This document shows, in pieces, positions 1 through 6,792 of a stretch of DNA of 13,716 bases. The notes beneath the pieces were generated by a model. It made no database searches and was not told where the DNA came from. It was given only the letters and a program-made list of their open reading frames with translations. Both the position numbers and the translations under genes were made by a program. Every line of letters starts with the position of its first letter. Position 1 is the stretch's first letter. This DNA comes from CAYHPY01 sp964358485. Lineage in GTDB: Bacteria > Elusimicrobiota > Elusimicrobia > UBA1565 > UBA9628. The stretch spans positions 1 to 13,716 of the forward strand of contig CAYHPY010000100.1 in assembly GCA_964358485.1 (NCBI GenBank). The letters run 5' to 3'.

Positions 1-41
1 TTACCGTTTTCGGTAAAAATGGGGGGTGTCCCCAATTTACA
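1..41. repeat. Partial copy of GGGACACC-type palindromic repeat
   Basis: Positions 12-32 are identical over 21 bases to positions 4850-4870 in the perfect palindrome at 4815-4878. The short mirror TTACC/GGTAA around positions 2-16 suggests that the window begins just left of the centre of a second palindrome, with loop GTTTTC, so only one arm is visible. The stop codon of the alpha/beta hydrolase gene (TAA, minus strand, 37-39) lies in the outer edge of the arm. It probably belongs to a dispersed REP-like family and may end transcription of the hydrolase gene; that role is inferred. Confidence 0.75.
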
Positions 42-981
42 GGTTCTCCTGAAATTCCCGCGACACGCTGCGAGGTATCCAGAACAGGTGCAGGATCGCG
101 GAGTAATGCCCCAGCGGAACCCAGCGATGGCGGCTTGAAGGGAACGCTTCCTTAAGCTTCAGGGCATTGGCCTTCGGGATGACGGCGTCCCAGGAGGCGT
201 TGATCAAAACGGCCTTTTTGTCCCGGTTCTTTTCCTTGTATTCCAAGGGATCCAGGCCCGCCCAGGCGGGGGCCATCAGTTCGGGAGACATCCCCATTTT
301 TTTCACGAACGGCCCGGTCATCGAGCTTGCGGCCAAGAGACTGGAAAAATCCGCCCCGCCCAGCATGAAGGCCGCGAATTTCGGCGTCGAATCCACGGAA
401 TAGACCGAGGCGCTCACCAAAGCCCCGAGGCTGATGCCGAAAAGACCGACGCGGCCCGCGTCCACTTCCGGGCGCCCTTTGAGCCACTCCAACGCGCGCC
501 GCGCGTCCAAGGCGGATTGGCGGAAATTGGCCGCCAGGCGCTTGGGGGTCCGGGCCAGGAAAACCTGTCCGCTGGGTTGGGACGGATGCGGCCGGCGGTG
601 GAATTGGTAGGGCATCTCCAGCCAAAGCACGATGAAGCCGTCTTTGAGGAACCGCTTGATGAATCGGGTTTCGATCCAGACATTGGGCGCCGCCATGACC
701 GGAAGGACCAGGATGGTGGGCGCGCCCGAAGCGGGCGCCTCATCGGGAACCAGGTAATGCCCCCACACGGTGTCGTTGGCCGCGAAAGCGCTTTTGATCG
801 GAGAGGGGAACCGCACCTCCCGTTCCGTGTAGCCTCCCCTGGAAGCCGGAGGGCCGATGAGGACCTCGTAGCGCCCCCCCGGATAATCCAGGGGCCCGGA
901 CTGGGGCCCGGGTTTGCGGGCCGGGGGCTTGGCTGAGGAAACCGCGACCAGCGCGGCCGCGGCCAGGGGAGCGAGGATCAA
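37..981 (-). CDS. Alpha/beta hydrolase family protein, possibly exported
   Basis: The protein is 314 aa if it starts at the TTG at 979-981, which overlaps the TGA stop of the porin gene in the string TTTTGA. No in-frame ATG or GTG fits better. No clear Shine-Dalgarno precedes the TTG, so translational coupling to the porin gene is likely. The nucleophile elbow G-I-S-L-G is at residues 182-186 (Ser184). Asp265 in SWDAVIP and His292 in LGHYSAI are spaced as a Ser-Asp-His catalytic triad. Residues 1-17 (MILAPLAAAALVAVSSA) are hydrophobic and could be an export signal, though no basic residue precedes them. The WIETRF...LEMPYQFHRRP region and the following LDARRALEWL helix recall bacterial relatives of ABHD18-type hydrolases, but the substrate cannot be told. 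Carboxylesterase or peptidase activity is equally possible. The open frame runs on upstream to 1623, but that part is antisense-frame shadow inside the porin gene. Confidence 0.85.
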   Translation of the reverse strand: MILAPLAAAALVAVSSAKPPARKPGPQSGPLDYPGGRYEVLIGPPASRGGYTEREVRFPSPIKSAFAANDTVWGHYLVPDEAPASGAPTILVLPVMAAPNVWIETRFIKRFLKDGFIVLWLEMPYQFHRRPHPSQPSGQVFLARTPKRLAANFRQSALDARRALEWLKGRPEVDAGRVGLFGISLGALVSASVYSVDSTPKFAAFMLGGADFSSLLAASSMTGPFVKKMGMSPELMAPAWAGLDPLEYKEKNRDKKAVLINASWDAVIPKANALKLKEAFPSSRHRWVPLGHYSAILHLFWIPRSVSREFQENL

Positions 982-2423
982 AAGCTCATGACCATGGAGA
1001 AGGCGGTTTGATAGATGTCCACCAGTCCCAAGGAGGATTCGGAGCGGATCGTGGATTTTCCCATGGTCCAGTACGAATAGTCGAACTTGAGAAAAAAATG
1101 ATCGGTCAATTCCCAATTGAGCGCCCCGGTGTATTTGTCGATCCATCGCGTGACGATCGGGGCTCGGCTGTTGAACGCCAGCAGAGACGGGAAGATCGTA
1201 TTGCCGTCGTTGTAGTTGAGGAATAAATCGAGTTGCGGTCCCCGGCGGACCACTTGGTTGAACACCACGATCCCGGTGACCCGTTTTCCCACGGGCGCCT
1301 TCCGCAGGACGGGAAAGGAGGTTTGCAGGAAATAGCCGTGGATCTCTTCCCGGGAGCGGACTTGCTGGAGCGGCGCGGCCAGGGTCGTGGCGGAGGTCCC
1401 CAAAGGGGCCAGGAAATGGTTGTAGCTGTACATGTACTCCCCGGAAAAATGCAGCCCGAGGTAATGGAAGGAAAGGTCCAGCCCATAAAGAAAGGAATCG
1501 AGGTAGCCTTCCAGATCGTAACGGCCACCCATGCCCGAAACCCCGACGGACACCCCGGTCAGGTCGGCGGCCTCCTCCGGAAACGGCCAGGGGATGCGGA
1601 CGTCGCCCGCGCCGAAGACGCAACGGCCCCCGAAGGCCTTGGCGTTGTTGTTGTCGGCCAGGTTGTTGTTGCGATGCCCGAAATCAACCGTCAATCCGTT
1701 GGTCGGAATCCCCTGGATGCCCAGGTTCTCCGGGTCCGGAAAAGTCCGCTGGCGGTTGGAGGTCTCCCCCGGACCGTTGACCACGAATAAAGTGGCTTCC
1801 GAAGGCACTAGGGGATGCTGGGTCGGCGGGTAGTAGCTGACCCGAACGCCGATGTCGGTGTAGCCGGAGCTCAGCGGGGGCCGCGGGGAATTGGGCCGGA
1901 CGACCAGGTCCAGGCTGTCCGGGGCCGCGTAGAGGAGGGGCCGCGTGACCGTCAGGTACTGATCGGGCTTGTAGAGCTCGTTGTACCGGCCGAAGGGCAC
2001 GAGCAATTTCCCGAATTGAAACCGCCAATGATCGACCCGCTCATAGGTGAAGTTCAGCTGATTGAGCTGGAGCCGGCCCTGGGAGCCCGTCGGCATGTGC
2101 CATTCCAGGTTGAACGGGACCTGGTCCACGAAGGGGCCGTCCACCCCGAAATACATGTCCGCGAGATAGACCTCGTTCTGAATCTGGGTTTCAAATCCCG
2201 GGCGGCGGGGGCCCACGTTGCGCCAATTAAGGGAAAGGCTTCCCCCCACGTGCATGCGGGCGATCCGGTCCAGGAAGCCCGCCACCGTTCCGGTCTTGGC
2301 CCGGGCCGGGGCCGGGGCGAGGGTTTCTTGGGAACGGGCCGGCAGCGCCGAGGCCGAAAGAATCGCTCCGGCAAGAACCAGGCCGAACGACCGCCCGCGC
2401 GATGATTGACAGGCTTGGGGCAA
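978..2423 (-). CDS. Porin-like outer-membrane beta-barrel protein
   Basis: This is a predicted 481-aa outer-membrane protein. Residues 9-31 (RGRSFGLVLAGAILSASALP onward) form a basic then hydrophobic signal peptide ending near ARSQ. The mature part alternates polar and aromatic residues as in beta-strands, and the last residue is Phe (TAFSMVMSF), the usual signal for barrel assembly by Bam. The segment FGKLLVPFGRYNELYKPDQY resembles the strand-loop typical of phosphate-selective porin O/P-like and related porins. The solute is unknown. The start is uncertain. TTG 2421-2423 places the signal peptide correctly but has no Shine-Dalgarno. An ATG at 2526-2528 would give 516 aa, but the extra residues overlap the ferredoxin gene and do not look like a protein. 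The hydrolase gene follows with a 4-base overlap. Confidence 0.85.
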   Translation of the reverse strand: MPQACQSSRGRSFGLVLAGAILSASALPARSQETLAPAPARAKTGTVAGFLDRIARMHVGGSLSLNWRNVGPRRPGFETQIQNEVYLADMYFGVDGPFVDQVPFNLEWHMPTGSQGRLQLNQLNFTYERVDHWRFQFGKLLVPFGRYNELYKPDQYLTVTRPLLYAAPDSLDLVVRPNSPRPPLSSGYTDIGVRVSYYPPTQHPLVPSEATLFVVNGPGETSNRQRTFPDPENLGIQGIPTNGLTVDFGHRNNNLADNNNAKAFGGRCVFGAGDVRIPWPFPEEAADLTGVSVGVSGMGGRYDLEGYLDSFLYGLDLSFHYLGLHFSGEYMYSYNHFLAPLGTSATTLAAPLQQVRSREEIHGYFLQTSFPVLRKAPVGKRVTGIVVFNQVVRRGPQLDLFLNYNDGNTIFPSLLAFNSRAPIVTRWIDKYTGALNWELTDHFFLKFDYSYWTMGKSTIRSESSLGLVDIYQTAFSMVMSF

Positions 2424-2434
2424 AGAGTTAATAT
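2406..2434 (+). promoter_or_regulatory. Sigma-70-type promoter for the ferredoxin gene
   Basis: TTGACA (2406-2411, perfect -35) is separated by exactly 17 bases from TAATAT (2429-2434, a 5/6 match to the -10 consensus). Transcription would start near 2441 and leave a leader of about 80 bases before the ATG at 2520. The element overlaps the first codons of the divergent porin gene, including the proposed TTG start. Confidence 0.75.
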
Positions 2435-2465
2435 GCTTGCGGACCGGCGGCGAATTTCGACGCTG

Positions 2466-2474
2466 AGTATAGCA
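2466..2474 (-). promoter_or_regulatory. Extended -10 promoter for the porin-hydrolase pair
   Basis: On the minus strand the sequence reads TGCTATACT, an extended -10 (TGN plus TATACT). No good -35 lies 16-18 bases upstream, as is common for this promoter class. Transcription would begin near 2459, about 36 bases before the proposed TTG start of the porin gene. A very similar string, TGGTATACT, precedes the proline-rich gene at 10307. Confidence 0.5.
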
Positions 2475-2519
2475 GTTTTCCAGCGAAAGCCGGGTTCCAT
2501 AGGAGGGGATGGGAAAGCC

Positions 2520-2834
2520 ATGGCCCATGTAATCAACGAGAAGTGTTTGGGAGAAGTCTACGCGGCCTGCGTCGATGTCTGTCCGGTGGAATGCATCCAC
2601 CCGGGCGACTACAAGGCTGAAAAATTCATGATCATCGACCCCGAGGTCTGCATCGACTGCGGCGTCTGCCTGCCCGAATGCCCCATCGGCGCCATCGTCG
2701 GCTCGGTCGACGAATCTCCCGAGTGGGCCAAGATCAACGCGGAGCTCACCCCCGAATTCAAGACCCACCCCAAGGTGACCCCTCGTCCTCCGAACGACCC
2801 GCCGCATAAGCCCGGAAATAAGCTCGTTAAATAG
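2520..2834 (+). CDS. fdxA: 7Fe-type ferredoxin (3Fe-4S/4Fe-4S)
   Basis: This 104-aa protein is a small soluble electron carrier. Its cysteines are C9, C17, C21, C25 and C44, C47, C50, C54, giving the pattern C-x7-C-x3-C-x3-C then C-x2-C-x2-C-x3-CP. By analogy with Azotobacter FdI, C9, C17 and C54 would bind a 3Fe-4S cluster, and C21, C44, C47 and C50 a 4Fe-4S cluster. The extra cysteine of FdI at position 11 is not present here (Glu12 in the equivalent place). The C-terminal tail WAKINAELTPEF also matches the FdxA family. The ATG is preceded by AGGAGG at 2501-2506, 13 bases upstream. The gene stands under its own near-consensus promoter and is followed by an intrinsic terminator. Its redox partner is not in the window, so its pathway is unknown. 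Confidence 0.93.
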   Translation: MAHVINEKCLGEVYAACVDVCPVECIHPGDYKAEKFMIIDPEVCIDCGVCLPECPIGAIVGSVDESPEWAKINAELTPEFKTHPKVTPRPPNDPPHKPGNKLVK

Positions 2835-4823
2835 TTGCCTTCTCTCAAGGCCGGCGTTCCCCTTGGGGCCGCCGGCCTTTTTCTTGCCATGGGCCTGATA
2901 CCAGAGGGGGCGGCGGCGTTTTCCGAAACGTTCGTGCACCGGACCCCGGCGGATTGCGCCCGCTGCGAGGTTTCCGGGGCCGAGCGTCTGCCTTTTGAAA
3001 AGGGCCTTTTTTTGATCCGGGGCTCTTCGGGAAGCGTCGTCTCCCCGGTCGTCCATTCGGCGCTCCCCTTCGACGACCTCGTCGGGTCCTGGAACGCGGA
3101 AGTGCCTTCCGGGGCGGAGCTTTCAATGCACGCCCAGGTACTCACCCAGGCGGGCTGGTCGGGGTGGTACCTTCTCGGTTCCCGCGCGGGGGCCGATTAC
3201 CGCTCCCCGGCCCGGCAGGAGGATCTGCGCGCCCTGGTCGACGTCGATACCCTGAAGCTCTCCGAACCGGCGACCGCTTTCCGCTATCGCTTCTCAATCT
3301 CGGCGGGACGAGCCCGGCGGCCGGTGATTCTCCGCTTGGCCGCGGTCGCGGTCTCCTCGGGCGGGGCCGATCCGGCCCCAACCGCATTCCAATCGGGTCC
3401 CTGGGTTCGAGAACTCGCGCTGAGGGGGCGCTCCCAGCTCGAGGAGCAGGAACAGTACCGCCACGACATCTGCAGTCCCACCTCCCTGTCGATGGTCATG
3501 GAGTTCTGGGGAAAAAAATTCCCGACCGTCTCCGTGGCCGACGAGGTCCGCGACCGGGTCACCGGCATGTTCGGCGTTTGGCCCGCGAACGTGGCCGTGG
3601 CCGCCGACAAAGGATTGGAAGGCGCCGTCGCCCGGCTCTCCTCGATCTCGGATTTGGAGCGGGAGATCGCGGCCGGCCGCCCCGTGGTGACGAGCCTCAC
3701 CTTCGGGCCCGGGGAACTCTCCGGCTCCCCTCTCAAGAAAACCAAGGGACACCTGGTCGTGGTCGCGGGCTTCGACCGGAAGGGCGACCTCATCGTCCAA
3801 GACCCCGCCGCCCCGGACCGCAAAAGCACCCGCCGGGTCTACGACCGGGCCGAGTTCCACCGGGCCTGGATGGTTAAAAAACGGGGCTTGGCCTACCTCC
3901 TGTGGCCCGCGGCAAAACGGCAAATGACCGTCGGACTCCCCGAAACCGACCTCCTGGCCAAGCCCCGGCAAACCCGCCGACCCAAGCTTGACGACGACAA
4001 CCACCTCTCCCAGCTGCTTTACGGGGAAACCGTCACCGTCCTGGAAGCCCGGGGAGACTGGGCCCGGGTGGTGGCCGAGGAACAGCTCGACCAACTCGAC
4101 AACGGGAAATGGCAGGGCTATCCGGGCTGGGTCCGGGCCGAGGCCTTGAGCGCCGCCCCGGCCCCGGCCTGGAACACCGTGGTCCGCACGCGCCAGACCT
4201 TGATGCAGGCCGGGCCCGACATCATCGTGGTTTCGGTCGGCACGCGCCTGGAGCGGGTGTCCGAGGCCAAGGGTTTCGCGACCGTCCGGCTTTTGGATGG
4301 TCGGCTGGCCGAAACCCCGTCGGACTCCCTTTATGTCCCGTCCCTGCGGGGGCAGGACGCGGACCGTTACGAAGCCATCCGGGTTGCGGAGCTGTTTTTG
4401 GGGACCAGCTATTACTGGGGCGGCCGCTCCGGGGTCCAGCCCGAACTTTCCATGGGGGTCGACTGCTCGGGCCTGACGAGCCTGGCCTTCCGGGTCTGCG
4501 GCATCGACATTCCCCGGGACTCCCACGAACAGCGCCTGCTCAGCCGGCCGGTGTCGCGCAAGGAGCTCAAGCAGGCCGACCTGATCTTTCTGACCGATTC
4601 CCTCCGTAGCCCGAGGATCACCCACGTCATGCTCTACACCGGGGGAGACGGCGTCATCGAAAGCCGCAAATCTTCGGGCCGCGTCCTGCGCGCCACCTTC
4701 ACGGAACGCTTCCACCAGCCCCTCGCAAAAATCGAATCCGGCGACGCCGTCATGGACCACTCCGCCGCCGTCCCCCGCCGCCGCCGGGTCTACTTCGGCA
4801 CCTACTTCCCCTCCGTTAAATAG
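2835..4823 (+). CDS. Secreted C39-like / SH3 / NlpC-P60 cell-wall peptidase
   Basis: The protein is 662 aa from TTG 2835. Residues 1-29 (Lys5, a hydrophobic stretch, then GAAA before Phe29) look like a signal peptide, which favours this start. ATG 2889 would give 644 aa with a poor signal; neither start has a clear Shine-Dalgarno. In order: an unassigned beta-rich region (about 45-195); a C39-like cysteine peptidase domain (about 205-350) with Cys213, His306 in KGHLVVVAGF and Asp323 in VQDPA; two SH3-like segments (about 370-440 and 445-502); and an NlpC/P60 domain (about 505-630) with Cys544 in DCSGL and His597 in THVMLY. The last 300 residues resemble YkfC-type gamma-D-glutamyl-diamino-acid endopeptidases, so it probably cuts murein stem peptides. 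At the usual third catalytic position, often His, the sequence reads VIES. The final Val-Lys-stop is encoded inside the palindromic repeat. The amidase gene follows 91 bases downstream. Confidence 0.88.
   Translation: MPSLKAGVPLGAAGLFLAMGLIPEGAAAFSETFVHRTPADCARCEVSGAERLPFEKGLFLIRGSSGSVVSPVVHSALPFDDLVGSWNAEVPSGAELSMHAQVLTQAGWSGWYLLGSRAGADYRSPARQEDLRALVDVDTLKLSEPATAFRYRFSISAGRARRPVILRLAAVAVSSGGADPAPTAFQSGPWVRELALRGRSQLEEQEQYRHDICSPTSLSMVMEFWGKKFPTVSVADEVRDRVTGMFGVWPANVAVAADKGLEGAVARLSSISDLEREIAAGRPVVTSLTFGPGELSGSPLKKTKGHLVVVAGFDRKGDLIVQDPAAPDRKSTRRVYDRAEFHRAWMVKKRGLAYLLWPAAKRQMTVGLPETDLLAKPRQTRRPKLDDDNHLSQLLYGETVTVLEARGDWARVVAEEQLDQLDNGKWQGYPGWVRAEALSAAPAPAWNTVVRTRQTLMQAGPDIIVVSVGTRLERVSEAKGFATVRLLDGRLAETPSDSLYVPSLRGQDADRYEAIRVAELFLGTSYYWGGRSGVQPELSMGVDCSGLTSLAFRVCGIDIPRDSHEQRLLSRPVSRKELKQADLIFLTDSLRSPRITHVMLYTGGDGVIESRKSSGRVLRATFTERFHQPLAKIESGDAVMDHSAAVPRRRRVYFGTYFPSVK
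2847..2885 (+). terminator. Intrinsic terminator after the ferredoxin gene
   Basis: A 10-bp GC-rich stem (2847-2856 paired with 2870-2879) has a 13-base loop that can form an inner CCCC/GGGG pairing. It is followed by TTTTT-C-TT (2878-2885). It lies 12 bases after the ferredoxin stop codon. It also overlaps the likely signal-peptide codons of the next gene. Confidence 0.8.
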
Positions 4824-4878
4824 GGACACCCCCCATTTTTACCATCAATGGTAAAAATGGGGGGTGTCCCTATTTAAC
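4815..4878. repeat. Perfect 31-bp-arm palindromic repeat (REP-like)
   Basis: Arms 4815-4845 and 4848-4878 are exact reverse complements around a 2-base centre (CA). The arm contains GGGACACCCCCCATTTTTAC. The left arm supplies the last two sense codons and the TAG stop of the NlpC/P60 gene. A partial second copy is at 1-41. As RNA it would form a very stable hairpin in either direction, so it may act as a terminator or mRNA-stability element between the peptidase and amidase genes. No transposase is present in the window, which fits a non-autonomous element. Confidence 0.9.
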
Positions 4879-4879
4879 C

Positions 4880-4907
4880 TTGCGCTGACGCTCCCATGTT
4901 TTATATC
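4880..4907 (+). promoter_or_regulatory. Weak candidate promoter for the amidase operon
   Basis: TTGCGC (4880-4885) and TATATC (4902-4907) are spaced by 16 bases, just after the palindrome and just before the ATG at 4915. The matches to consensus are poor. If used, the transcript would start within a base or two of the ATG and be essentially leaderless; no Shine-Dalgarno precedes that ATG. Placement between a hairpin and an operon of four genes is the main support. Confidence 0.3.
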
Positions 4908-4914
4908 TAACCCC

Positions 4915-6792
4915 ATGACCCTTGCCGTGTTGCTTCTGCTGGCGTCCCCTGTCCGGGCGGCGTTTCCGGGAGTGGAGCGGTCCTCGGCGCCGATCATCGT
5001 GATTTACCCCCAGGAGGGGGCGACGATCGCGGCCACCGGGGGAGAGTTTTTCCTGGGCTCGGTCTCCGACCCCAAAGCCCGCCTCACCATCAATGGAACC
5101 ACGGTGGCGGTCCATTCCAACGGGGCTTTTCTGGGGTGGCTGCCGGTGGACGCCGGCTCCACGACCTTCCGCTTCAACCTGGAATTGAAGGCGGGCGCCG
5201 CGACGCTGACCCGGACGGTCTTCGTCCCGCCCTCACCCTTGCCCCTTCCCCCCAAGCCCCCGGTGATCGACGAATCCTCCCTGTGGCCCGCGCAGGATTT
5301 GGAGCTGGTCCCCGGCGACCTGCTTTTGGCCCGGATGCGGGCCAGCGTGGGCCAGGAAGCCCGTTTCCGATTGGGGAAAGGAGAATGGCAGCCGATGCGG
5401 GAGGCCAATCCGGTTCTGGGCATCTATGAAGGTTCCCTCCTGATCGGCCACGAAGAGTCCTCCTCGGATTCGGCCGTCGAATACCAACTGGGCGGGCGCT
5501 CCGGCCCGTTGGCGCCCGCCAAAGGCAAGGTTTCCGCGCACTCCGGGCCGCCCCGCGTCGCCGTGGTCCGGTCCGCGGGACCCGTCCCGGTCCGGACCGG
5601 CCCCGGGGAGGAAGAATTTTTCTCGGCCTATCCGGGAACACGCTTCGTCGCCGCCGGCCGGCAGGGCGAGGAAACCAAGATGGCCCTCTCCGCGGGGCAT
5701 TCCGGCTGGATCGAAACCAAACACCTGGAATTTCTCCCCGCGGGGGCCCACCCTCCCCGCGCCCGGACCGACGCCATCACCGTCCGCTCCGCCGACGACG
5801 GCTCCACCGTCCGAATCGGCCTGACCGACCGGATTCCCTTCCAAATCGAGGAAGCCGACGACCTGAAATCCATTTCGGTCCGGCTCCATTACGCCTGGGC
5901 CGACACCAACTGGATCGTCCACAAATCCGCGGACCCGCTGATCGAGGACATCCGTTTCACGCAGGAAACCGCCGACACCGTGCTGGTCAAGATCCTCCTG
6001 GCCCCGGGCGAAACCCTCTGGGGCTGGCAGGCCTCGATGGAACCCGGAGCCCTCAAAATCGAACTGCGCCGCCCTCCCTTCATCGCCCCCGCCCCCGCCT
6101 CCGCGCTCAAGAACCGCGTGATCTTCCTGGATCCGGGGCACGGCCCCGCCCAATCCGGGGCGATCGGCCCCCTGGGCACCCGCGAAGCCGACGTGAATTT
6201 CGCCCTCGCCTAGGCCGTCGAGGCCCTGTTGATCAAGGAAGGCGCCGAGCCCTTGCTGAGCAGGACCTCCCCCGACGCGGACCTGCCCCTGGCCGAACGG
6301 CCGCGCATGGCCTGGGACAAAAAAGCGGACGCCTTCGTCAGCCTCCATAACAACAATCTCGCCGACGCCAAGAACCCCTTCACCAAGGATTACGGCTTCT
6401 CCATTTTCTATTACCACCCCCACAGCCTCGAACTGGCCAAAGACGTCTACCGCGCCTACCAGCGCCACGTCCCGCTGGCCGGGGAGGAAGTCCGGTTCGG
6501 AAACCTCCGCGTCGTGCGCCTGAGCGGCATGCCCGCCATCCTGACCGAGTCCGCCTACATGACTTTTCCGGCCCAGGAAGAACTCCTGCTCGACGCCCGT
6601 TTCCGGGAGCGGATCGCCGCCGCGGTGGTGGAAGGCCTGCGGACTTTCTTTGAAAGGGCCCGCGGCCGCCGCAAGCCGCCCCGCCTCGAAACGAGAGCCC
6701 CCGCCCTGCCCCCTCTTCGGCCGGTCAAGGCCAAGCCCAAATCCCCCCGGCCCGCGCCGGGGGCCAAAAAGCGAAAAGGAGCCGTGAAATGA
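4915..6792 (+). pseudogene. N-acetylmuramoyl-L-alanine amidase split by an amber codon
   Basis: Reading through one in-frame TAG (6211-6213, codon 433) gives 625 codons of a recognisable secreted amidase that cuts the MurNAc-L-Ala bond of peptidoglycan. Residues 1-16 are a signal peptide (MTLAVLLLLASPVRAA). Then come a beta-sandwich domain (about 25-105), an SH3-like region (about 212-275), an AMIN-like region (about 285-388) and an Amidase_3 catalytic domain from about 400. The zinc ligands and catalytic Glu are all present but divided by the stop: His409 (DPGHG) and Glu424 before it, His478 (VSLHNN) and Glu545 (ILTESAY) after it. The surrounding codons read FALA-stop-AVEALL, where relatives often have Gln, so a CAG-to-TAG change is likely. 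The C-terminus is a basic Lys/Pro-rich tail. The gene overlaps the next by ATGA. It may be a recent nonsense mutation, a sequencing error, or readthrough; a 432-aa truncated product would be inactive. Confidence 0.85.
6776..6781 (+). promoter_or_regulatory. Ribosome binding site of the GAF-PAS gene
   Basis: AAGGAG lies 7 bases before the ATG at 6789, inside the last codons of the amidase gene. It fixes the start of the GAF-PAS gene and lets it be translated independently of the amber-interrupted amidase. Confidence 0.8.

Noticed and set aside
982..1623. Upstream extension of the alpha/beta hydrolase reading frame
   Set aside because: It runs through the porin gene in another frame, with Arg/Pro/Gly-rich shadow composition; the recognisable hydrolase and its hydrophobic N-terminus begin at the TTG at 981.
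2529..3056. N-terminal extension of the porin frame across the ferredoxin gene
   Set aside because: It is antisense to the well-supported ferredoxin and peptidase genes, and lies upstream of the porin promoter candidate and signal peptide.
3294..4829. Long minus-strand open frame opposite the NlpC/P60 gene
   Set aside because: It has Gly/Asp/Val-rich antisense composition and no recognisable motif, while the plus strand encodes clear domains.
4864..4914. GTG start for the amidase within the palindrome
   Set aside because: It adds a non-signal-like stretch ahead of a good signal peptide that starts at ATG 4915.
6211..6213. Wholesale reassignment of TAG (pyrrolysine or other code change)
   Set aside because: At least six other genes here end in TAG at the expected length, so TAG is a normal stop in this genome.
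5233..6468. Long minus-strand open frame opposite the amidase
   Set aside because: It runs across the amber codon but shows only mirror-codon composition. The amidase domains on the plus strand are unmistakable.
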